DNA of 14,126 nt from Clostridia bacterium (GTDB lineage: Bacteria > Bacillota > Clostridia > Christensenellales > Borkfalkiaceae): the NCBI GenBank assembly GCA_900767885.1, contig CAAGAU010000032.1, positions 1-14,126 on the forward strand. The letters run 5' to 3'. A program made the translations under genes and the position numbers. This document shows, piece after piece, positions 6,468 to 12,120 of the stretch (positions are counted from its first letter, which is position 1; each line of letters opens with the position of its first letter). The notes under the pieces are model-generated. The model saw nothing but the letters and a program-made list of their open reading frames with translations. It searched no databases and had not been told where the DNA came from.

Positions 6468-7907
6468 CTAAATAAGCACTTTTCCTTCTACGAAAGAAAC
6501 GAAAAATTCTTTCAGACCCAAAGTTTTTGTAAGAGCTGTAAGGTCTATATTGCCGTAGGCGTAGTCGCGCGCAAGCCTTTTTAAAAGTTTAACCGCCTTT
6601 GTTTCGCTCACCGTAAGGGAGTATTTTACAAACATTATAAGCGACTTGTCGTAACTTATCGCGACGTATTCCGCCCGCGAAGAATACGCCTGCAAATTCC
6701 TGTTCATGGCGGAGTCGGCACTGCCGCTCAAAGTCTTTTCTATATCGAAAAACGTCTTATAGGCGGCTATCGCGCCGTTGTATACCTTTTCCGCCGCTTC
6801 GGCGTTTCCCTCCGCGTTTTTAAGATACAGGTAAGAGGAAAACTCCGCAAGTCCCTCGTCTATGTACGCCGCGTTTATCTGGTCGCTGCCCACAAGGCAA
6901 TGCCACCACTCGTGCGCGACCTCGTGTACGAGCGCGTATTTCATCTCGTCGCCTTTAAGCTCGTCGGACAAAAAACACATTCCCGAATATTCCATTCCGC
7001 CGCAGTTGAAGGGAGTAACCGCCACCGAAAAAGTTTTATACGGATACGCGCCGAACACCGAAGAAAAATATTCGAGCGCGTTTTTGGCAATCGCGGCAAG
7101 TTCCTCGGCGTTTTCGCCCGTGGTATAAGCGTTGACCGTTACGTCGCCGCTCCTCACGCTGGCCACGCGGAAGTCTTCGGAAAGAACGAACGCGAAATCT
7201 CTGCCGCCCGAAAGCGAGTAGGCGTAAGTGGTTTTTTCGTTGTCCGCCTTCGTGTTTTCGGGATACCCCGAAGAAGCAACCGTATAAGTAGACGGCACGG
7301 TAAGCGTAACCGAATAATCGGCGCAGTCGCTGTAATACGGGTCGCCGAAAGGCGAATACGCGCACTCTTTGAACGCGCCGTTTTCCTCCTTGCACAACAC
7401 GGGGTAAAAATCGCCGAGATTAACCGTTTTCCCCGTTTCGCCAAGCCTTAACGCGGCTTTGGGCAAAGTCGTTTCAAACCCCGCTTCCACCGTTATTTTT
7501 TCGGACGGGAACAGTTCGGGAATTTCCACCGCCAGGACGTTTTCGTCCTCGCCGCAGACTTTAAAAGCCGCCTCTTCCCCGTTCGCTTTCGCGTAGGTTA
7601 TTTTTATTCCGCCGTACCCCTCTTTAAAGGTTGTTTCCTTTGCCGAAGCCTCTACGGGCGCGTACTTACTTCCCGCCCTGTACGCGTTGGCGTAAAGACA
7701 AAACTTAATCTCCTTAAAAGAATTGTCGCTATTATTAGTGTATGTATAGCACGTTTTACCGCATATTTTGCCTTTTTGGTATTCGGCTACGATTTCGCAT
7801 TTGTCCCTTGCCGCGCTCTTTTTACAGGCGGGCAATATCGCCGCCGCGCTTAATATAAGCGCGGCGGCGCATAAAACGCCGGAAATACGCGCAAATAATT
7901 TATTCAT
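6468..7907 (-). CDS. M1-like zinc metallopeptidase lipoprotein
   Basis: 479 aa from the start chosen at 7907. A hydrophobic signal (residues about 5-27) ends in LPAC with the lipid-anchored Cys at 28, so it is probably held on the outer face of the membrane. The peptidase domain has GGMEYSGM (303-310, equivalent to the substrate-binding GAMEN loop) and HEVAH (328-332). The third zinc ligand is Glu351 in DEGLAEF, exactly the HExxH-18-E spacing of gluzincin family M1. A downstream YVAISYDKSLIMF resembles the region carrying the catalytic tyrosine. Length is short for an M1 aminopeptidase (often above 600 aa): there is no large C-terminal helical domain, so it resembles the short bacterial forms. 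The ATG at 7928 lies upstream of GGGAGGA and is rejected as start. Substrate unknown; cell-surface peptide processing is likely. Confidence 0.85.
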   Translation of the reverse strand: MNKLFARISGVLCAAALILSAAAILPACKKSAARDKCEIVAEYQKGKICGKTCYTYTNNSDNSFKEIKFCLYANAYRAGSKYAPVEASAKETTFKEGYGGIKITYAKANGEEAAFKVCGEDENVLAVEIPELFPSEKITVEAGFETTLPKAALRLGETGKTVNLGDFYPVLCKEENGAFKECAYSPFGDPYYSDCADYSVTLTVPSTYTVASSGYPENTKADNEKTTYAYSLSGGRDFAFVLSEDFRVASVRSGDVTVNAYTTGENAEELAAIAKNALEYFSSVFGAYPYKTFSVAVTPFNCGGMEYSGMCFLSDELKGDEMKYALVHEVAHEWWHCLVGSDQINAAYIDEGLAEFSSYLYLKNAEGNAEAAEKVYNGAIAAYKTFFDIEKTLSGSADSAMNRNLQAYSSRAEYVAISYDKSLIMFVKYSLTVSETKAVKLLKRLARDYAYGNIDLTALTKTLGLKEFFVSFVEGKVLI

Positions 7908-7943
7908 AAAAAAAGTCCTCCCGTACATTTTACGGAAGGACTT
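7908..7943 (-). terminator. Terminator-like hairpin carrying the SD of the M1-like gene
   Basis: On the minus strand AAGTCCT-T-CCGTA (7943-7931) pairs with TACGG-G-AGGACTT (7925-7913), one G-U pair, 5-nt loop, followed by a T-run to 7908 and then directly the ATG at 7907. The stem's 3' arm contains GGGAGGA, the SD of the M1-like gene, and the T-run is the SD-to-ATG spacer. The 5' arm begins 13 nt after the M23 stop codon, within reach of a terminating ribosome. The same element could terminate M23 transcripts and gate translation of the next gene. Confidence 0.8.
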
Positions 7944-7956
7944 GCCCCGTTATGAT

Positions 7957-8661
7957 TTATTTTTGAGAAAGCATGAGATATTTATTGGGATCGACTTTGG
8001 TTTCGTTTTCGTACACCTCGAAGTGCAGGTGCGCGCCGTCCTTGTATTCCTGGCGATTATTATCCGAAACCGTGGCTATAACTTCGCCTTTGGCGACCTT
8101 TTGTCCCTTTTTAAGTCCCTCTTTCGCCTCTACCGAATTATATACCGTTTTAAGTCCGTTGCCGTGGTTTACGGTAATGGTAGTGCCTTGCAGATAGGTC
8201 GTTTCTATACTTTCTATCGTGCCGTCGAAGGCGCACAGAACGTCCGTCCCCGCCTCGGCGTTGAAGTCCATGCCCATGTGTCCCGTGTACACCCCGAGCG
8301 TTTTATTGAACACCACGGTGGAAGAAGTATATTCTTTGCCTATCGCCGCGCCCGCTACGGGAACGGCAAATTCTATTTTCGCGTCCACGGGGTCGTCGGG
8401 ATCGTCCGGGGTATCCGGCGCGGGCTTATCGGGCGTATCGGGTTTATCGGGTTCGCCGGGCTTGTCCGGCTCGCTCGCGACGGGTTCGGTAGCGCTCGGC
8501 TGTTCGGACGACGGCTTGTTTGCCAGATCCGAATTTTTGCCGCTCGTTGCGATTACTATCGCGGTTACGGTGATTATCGTTATCAGCGCGACGCCGATAA
8601 GCAGATAATAAAGGTTGCGTTTGAAAAAGTTAAGTACCGATGAGGTCTTTTTTTCCGACAT
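7957..8661 (-). CDS. SpoIIQ-like membrane-anchored M23 (LytM) peptidase
   Basis: 234 aa. Short cytoplasmic N-terminus, one transmembrane helix (about 18-39), a Pro/Asp/Lys-rich linker (about 53-93, with repeated PDKP units), then a LytM/M23 domain (about 94-230). The zinc ligands are present: HMGMD (His128, Asp132) and HLHFE (His211, His213). The stretch FNKTLGVYTGHMGMDF and the end VDPNKYL resemble sporulation protein SpoIIQ, which in forespores pairs with SpoIIIAH to form the mother cell-forespore channel. Bacillus SpoIIQ lost metal ligands, while clostridial versions often keep them, as here. GGAGGA with 9-nt spacing supports the start. It is the first gene of a group with the M1-like and FmdB-like genes. 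A vegetative M23 endopeptidase is the alternative. Confidence 0.8.
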   Translation of the reverse strand: MSEKKTSSVLNFFKRNLYYLLIGVALITIITVTAIVIATSGKNSDLANKPSSEQPSATEPVASEPDKPGEPDKPDTPDKPAPDTPDDPDDPVDAKIEFAVPVAGAAIGKEYTSSTVVFNKTLGVYTGHMGMDFNAEAGTDVLCAFDGTIESIETTYLQGTTITVNHGNGLKTVYNSVEAKEGLKKGQKVAKGEVIATVSDNNRQEYKDGAHLHFEVYENETKVDPNKYLMLSQK

Positions 8662-8753
8662 AAGTTAAAATCCTCCGTTTTTTTGCGCTCTTGCGCTTAC
8701 GGCATACATTATTTACCGCTTTAAAAAATTTTATACCTCGCAGAAAACAATTT

Positions 8754-9176
8754 TTAAAAACTTCCGAAATTTATCGGCGTGCCTATAGTGATAACGCCGT
8801 TTCTTCTGTTTACGTGCAAATTCACACGCCTGTCCTTAATTATCGTAAATCGCGCTATACGCGGACTATAATAATATTCGCAGTTAAAATTTCCGCCGCT
8901 TTCGGTAAAAAGTTTTTCGGCTTTTAGGTCTTTAAGCGTTTTAAGCAACTCTTCTTCGGTTTCGACCTCGGCACACTCGCCCTTTAAGTTTTTGCGCAAA
9001 TACAATCTTTCCTCGCCGCGAGCAATCTCGCACGCCGACGAGGCGTAGCGTAAAAACACCGACCTGTTTTTATACTCCGCAAGGTCGCCGCGGCTCACGC
9101 TTAAAAAAGCGCAGATTATCGCCGCAAACAGCGCGCATGTCGTAATTTTGAGTTTTTTGCAAAAACCTTTTTTCAT
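8754..9176 (-). CDS. Small membrane-anchored protein, possibly YwmB-related
   Basis: 140 aa. One N-terminal hydrophobic segment (about 10-27) after a basic start (MKKGFCKKLK) suggests export or a signal anchor. The rest is mixed alpha/beta with EEELLKTLKDLKAE, then YYYSPRIARFTIIKDRRVNL and the C-terminus GTPINFGSF. The YSP...GTPI ending reminds me of YwmB-family proteins, which in Bacillus lie near murAA, spoIID and spoIIQ; here it is directly upstream of a SpoIIQ-like gene. It is much shorter than YwmB (about 247 aa), so this is tentative. No SD precedes the ATG; a GATAAT box (minus strand, 9191-9186) would start transcription about three bases before it, but its -35 is poor. Separated from the M23 gene by 92 bp. 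Confidence 0.6.
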   Translation of the reverse strand: MKKGFCKKLKITTCALFAAIICAFLSVSRGDLAEYKNRSVFLRYASSACEIARGEERLYLRKNLKGECAEVETEEELLKTLKDLKAEKLFTESGGNFNCEYYYSPRIARFTIIKDRRVNLHVNRRNGVITIGTPINFGSF

Positions 9177-9214
9177 AACGGCGTTATTATCGACCGACGG
9201 ATTACAAAATATAC

Positions 9215-9243
9215 TTGCTTTTTACGCGTTTATGTGATAATAT
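9215..9243 (+). promoter_or_regulatory. Promoter giving a leaderless mRNA
   Basis: TTGCTT (9215-9220), 17-nt spacer ending in an extended -10 TGA, then TAATAT (9238-9243). The expected transcription start is 9250, which is the A of the ATG of the next gene. No Shine-Dalgarno is present. Confidence 0.75.
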
Positions 9244-9249
9244 TTATTC

Positions 9250-9792
9250 ATGCTTTTAAAAAATTGCGAAAACGGCGAAAATGCCGTATATAACACGCGT
9301 TTAACGATAATGTGCGACGAAAAAACCGTAAGTTTTAAGTTTGTCTGCGAAAACAGCAAACTTTTTTGCGCTTACCGCGGCTATAATAAATTTCATTGCG
9401 ACGGCGACGTTTGCGAAATTTTTATAGGCTCGGACAGCGAGCGCAAAACCTATTACGAGATAGAAGTATCTCCCGCAAACGATTTGCTGCTCGGCAAAAT
9501 AACCTGTTCGGGGTGGGACGCCGAAGAAAACAAACCGATACTCGAATTGCGGTATATAGACGATTGTTTTGTAAAAAGCGCGGTGAAAACGCTTGAAAAC
9601 GGTTACGAGGCTACTGTTACGGTAAACACTGACGATATAAAAACGGGCGACGGAAAAATATTTTTTAACGCCTTTCGCATAGAAACCGACGGCGGCGAAC
9701 GCGAAAAACACTTATTCGCACTTTCGCCGACCATGTGCAGGAAATTTCACGTTCCCGAAAAGTTCGTTTTTCTCGACGAGGCGGAGCAGTAA
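9250..9792 (+). CDS. CBM9-like beta-sandwich domain protein
   Basis: 180 aa, a single domain. Hallmarks of the carbohydrate-binding family 9-like fold are visible: GDVCEIFIG (52-60), YYEIEVSPAN (68-77), FNAFRIE (139-145) and LSPTMCRKFHVPEKF (158-172), which resembles the family's conserved Wspt..nFHvPe.FG ending. Family members bind sugar ends, often as parts of secreted xylanases. Here there is no signal peptide, no membrane helix and no enzyme domain, so the protein should stay in the cytoplasm, where its ligand is unclear. The ATG coincides with the predicted transcription start and has no SD. The gene stands alone: divergent from the 140-aa gene and closed by the terminator at 9802. It could also be part of a degraded multi-domain enzyme, but both ends look natural. 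Confidence 0.75.
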   Translation: MLLKNCENGENAVYNTRLTIMCDEKTVSFKFVCENSKLFCAYRGYNKFHCDGDVCEIFIGSDSERKTYYEIEVSPANDLLLGKITCSGWDAEENKPILELRYIDDCFVKSAVKTLENGYEATVTVNTDDIKTGDGKIFFNAFRIETDGGEREKHLFALSPTMCRKFHVPEKFVFLDEAEQ

Positions 9793-9801
9793 AAAGACGA
9801 A

Positions 9802-9839
9802 AAAAAGGTTGCGTTTTTATCCGAAAACGCAACCTTTTT
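9802..9839. terminator. 16-bp bidirectional terminator, GGTTGCG family
   Basis: AAAAAGGTTGCGTTTT (9802-9817) pairs perfectly with AAAACGCAACCTTTTT (9824-9839) around TATCCG. It ends the CBM9-like gene 10 nt after its stop. Stem and loop closely match the terminator at 4315-4369. Confidence 0.92.
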
Positions 9840-9881
9840 AATTTAAAATTCCCCATTTTACCGAATAGGACGACGTAAAAG

Positions 9882-9920
9882 AAAAAGTACGTCATATTGA
9901 GCGTAAGCGAAATATCCCAC
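9882..9920 (-). repeat. Short dispersed repeat, copy B (inverted)
   Basis: Reverse complement of 99-136 with one extra base. It lies in the gap between the CBM9-like gene and the convergent gene at 10015. The two copies form an inverted pair enclosing about 9.7 kb. Downstream, 9950-10010 is GC-rich and contains GGCAC-GGA-GTGCC (9980-9992); TATCCCC/GGGGATA blocks there recall the hairpin at 132-176. Confidence 0.75.
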
Positions 9921-10014
9921 GACTTAAGTGAAAAAAATATCGCGATAAATACAAAAGGGGCGCGCTCCGCGGGGATAGTGGCACGGAGTGCCGATGGGGG
10001 ATAGAACGTCTATG

Positions 10015-10284
10015 TCATTGTACGGACTTTGGTTTTCTGCCTCTGTTCGTCCTCTTTTTTTTAACCTGGGCGGCGAGTTCGTCGTGGCGTTTTATATACG
10101 CCGCCATTTTTACGCTCATCAGATACTGCGGCGGCGCGCCGAAATCGGGGTCCTTTAAAACCGATTCGGGCGCGCCCTTTTCCTGTCCTTTCTTCGGCTC
10201 GGCGCGGGTTTCAGAAAAGTCGTTTTTACCGACCGACGCCGAATTGAATTTATCGATTAGGTCGAATAGTCCGAATTTTTCCAC
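10015..10284 (-). CDS. Small basic hypothetical protein, 89 aa
   Basis: The GTG start at 10284 is supported by AGGAG (minus strand, 10296-10292) with 7-nt spacing. The N-terminus looks helical (MEKFGLFDLIDKFN). A charged, probably disordered middle (about 20-45) follows, then a segment with GAPPQYLMSVKMAAYIKRHDE and a strongly basic tail KKKRTNRGRKPKSV. The basic end might bind nucleic acid, but no known motif is present. No signal peptide or membrane segment. Divergent from the lipoprotein gene at 10452 with 167 bp between starts. Not recognised; coding status rests on the good RBS and sensible composition. Confidence 0.65.
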   Translation of the reverse strand: MEKFGLFDLIDKFNSASVGKNDFSETRAEPKKGQEKGAPESVLKDPDFGAPPQYLMSVKMAAYIKRHDELAAQVKKKRTNRGRKPKSVQ

Positions 10285-10334
10285 TCTTTATCTCCTTTTT
10301 TTCAAAAAAATTATTACATTTTAAGCGATAAAAC

Positions 10335-10363
10335 TTGCTTAATTCAAAATATTAGTGTATAAT
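10335..10363 (+). promoter_or_regulatory. Promoter of the lipoprotein gene
   Basis: TTGCTT (10335-10340), 17-nt spacer, TATAAT (10358-10363). Transcription would start near 10370, giving a leader of about 80 nt. This shows that the in-frame ATG at 10362 cannot be the start from this promoter. Confidence 0.85.
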
Positions 10364-10451
10364 GATAAAGCATACTTATATTTATGTCGCGCATTTTGTT
10401 TATAATATATTACGCGGCAAAGTGTTACGGTATACCGTAAAGGAGAAGAAA

Positions 10452-12032
10452 ATGGCAAAAAAATTATTATGCTTTTTTGCAATCGTCTGCCTTATGTTTT
10501 CGTTCGCATCGTGTGCGGGCGGCAGCGTAAAGGTAAAAGACGACACGCTTAAAGATTCCGCGGTCGGCGGATTTCTTGTCGCGTCGGACGATTATGTGTA
10601 TTTTATCAACGGCGTGGAAAGTTATTCCACCGAATATAAAGCGGGCAAAGTTACCAAGGGTGCGCTTATGCGTGCCAAAAAGTCCGTGCTTGCCGACCCC
10701 GACGCGGAAGGCGTAGTGTACGAAACCATAGTTTCCAGACTTATGGTCGCGGGCGACAAAACCGCGGGCGTTTACCTTTACGACGGCTACTTCTATTACG
10801 CCGTGCCCTCGCTTGCAAAGGACAAAAAAGGTAACGTAAAGAACGATAAACTCGAATTTTACAGAACTTCTGCCGACGGAAGTCAGACTTCGGGCAACAT
10901 CGTAAACACCGATATCGCGCAGGACGCAAAATATCGTTTCATAAAGAAAGGCGACAAGGTCTACCTCGTGGTTTATTCCACCAATCTCTACGTTTACGAC
11001 GCTATCACCCGCAAAGAAGTATTCAAATACGACGACAAGACTTCTACCATACAGGAACTTTTGTTCGACGAGCAGAACGGCGGCGACGTTTTCTTTTCGA
11101 TTAAACCCGTAAACGCCGCGCTCAACCCCAAGGATTCCGAGAAAAAAACCACTTCCGATTATCACGAGGTTTATAAAATCGACTACGAAAAAGGCGACAA
11201 AGTTAAGGTTCTCGACGGTATAGGCTACAAAACCCACGGCAATCTCGACGGAACGGGCGTTTACGCTTCGGGAGCGACTATCGACCTTATAAGGGTAACC
11301 AACGGCAAACTGTACTTCTCTTACACGAGTCTTGACGATAAAACCGTATGGTATATGTCGACCCCCGTCAGCCAGTTGACCGAGGAAAACGCGCGCAAGT
11401 TCAACGTTGAAGCAAACCGCTTTGCCATCAACGATTCCAACGCTTCGACCGTGTTTGCCGACACCTCGTTTATTTTAAGCGACGGCACGATTATTTTCGT
11501 CGCCGACGACGGTCTTAAAATGTACGATCAGGCAAAGATAGCCGACGAGGACACCGAATTCGGCAAAACGACCATTTACGAGGCAGACACTCTCAAAGGT
11601 TCTACTCTGGACTATATCAACACCGAAAACGGCGTACAATACCTTTACTATCATAAAGATAAGTTATATTACAAAGTCAATTTTACCGATATTCTTGCCG
11701 GCAAAGAAACCAAGTCTTACAGAATAAACAAAGTCGAAATAAACGACAGTTGGTATAAACCCGCCGTTGTGGAATTCAAAGTCGGCACGGAAACGCATTA
11801 CGCGTTCGTTGCGGCTTACAACGACAGCGATTATTTGTCTTATCTCAACGTTATAGACATGACGGCGGACAAAGCCGCTTACGACGCGCTGAAAACCGAT
11901 ACCGAAAAAGAAAAATTCTATAAAACGCTTACCAAAACCAAAGAAAAACGCGCCGACCTTAAAGCGCACATTCTCGGCAAACTCAGCAAAGAAGACGAAA
12001 AAACGGTAAAAGGCGACAAAACCACTAAATAA
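10452..12032 (+). CDS. Large lipoprotein, probable beta-propeller
   Basis: 526 aa from the start at 10452, chosen for AGGAG at 10441-10445 and for the signal peptide that begins there. The signal (MAKKLLCFFAIVCLMFSF) ends in the lipobox FASC with Cys21 as the lipidation site, so the protein is probably anchored outside the membrane. The body is beta-rich with repeated blade-like phrases (SDDYVYFINGVES, DGYFYYAVPS, NGKLYFSYTS, KDKLYYKVNF), suggesting a WD40- or DUF5050-like propeller. The C-terminal 50 residues are Lys/Glu-rich and helical. No catalytic motif is seen. Such surface propellers usually serve binding or structure. The following ABC-F gene lies beyond a terminator. The function is unknown; the lipoprotein call is firm, the fold call moderate. 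Confidence 0.82.
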   Translation: MAKKLLCFFAIVCLMFSFASCAGGSVKVKDDTLKDSAVGGFLVASDDYVYFINGVESYSTEYKAGKVTKGALMRAKKSVLADPDAEGVVYETIVSRLMVAGDKTAGVYLYDGYFYYAVPSLAKDKKGNVKNDKLEFYRTSADGSQTSGNIVNTDIAQDAKYRFIKKGDKVYLVVYSTNLYVYDAITRKEVFKYDDKTSTIQELLFDEQNGGDVFFSIKPVNAALNPKDSEKKTTSDYHEVYKIDYEKGDKVKVLDGIGYKTHGNLDGTGVYASGATIDLIRVTNGKLYFSYTSLDDKTVWYMSTPVSQLTEENARKFNVEANRFAINDSNASTVFADTSFILSDGTIIFVADDGLKMYDQAKIADEDTEFGKTTIYEADTLKGSTLDYINTENGVQYLYYHKDKLYYKVNFTDILAGKETKSYRINKVEINDSWYKPAVVEFKVGTETHYAFVAAYNDSDYLSYLNVIDMTADKAAYDALKTDTEKEKFYKTLTKTKEKRADLKAHILGKLSKEDEKTVKGDKTTK

Positions 12033-12055
12033 TTAAAAAAATAAAAATACAACTG

Positions 12056-12107
12056 AAAAAATCGGAGTACGTACCGCGGCGCATTCACGGGCTGCTCCGA
12101 TTTTTTT
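12056..12107 (+). terminator. Terminator abutting the ABC-F start region
   Basis: AAAAAATCGGAG (12056-12067) pairs with CTCCGATTTTTT (12095-12106), with a 27-nt loop and T7 (12101-12107). It ends the lipoprotein transcript. The SD-like AAGGCGG (12108-12114) of the ABC-F gene follows with no gap, so no separate promoter fits between them. Confidence 0.85.
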
Positions 12108-12120
12108 AAGGCGGTAAAAA

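Noticed and set aside
6862..7451. Long open frames on the strand opposite the M1-like peptidase gene (and similar ones opposite other genes)
   Set aside because: They have Arg-rich or odd composition and no RBS; they are mirror frames of GC-rich codons in a clearly coding region.
7908..7928. ATG at 7928 as start of the M1-like peptidase
   Set aside because: It lies upstream of the GGGAGGA ribosome binding site and inside the hairpin loop; the ATG at 7907 follows the SD and opens directly into the signal peptide.
8390..8480. Repetitive GTCCGGG/ATCGGG tract as a possible tandem DNA repeat or CRISPR-like array
   Set aside because: It is in frame and encodes the Pro/Asp/Lys linker of the M23 protein; there are no regular spacers.
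10362..10451. In-frame ATG at 10362 for the lipoprotein
   Set aside because: It overlaps the -10 box TATAAT and would bury the lipoprotein signal 30 residues inside the protein; 10452 has a proper SD.
12068..12080. GTACCGCGG in the terminator loop before the ABC-F gene, resembling the T-box sequence TGGNACCGCG
   Set aside because: The upstream 200 bases are coding sequence of the lipoprotein, with no specifier stem, and the rest of the conserved AGGGTGG box is missing.
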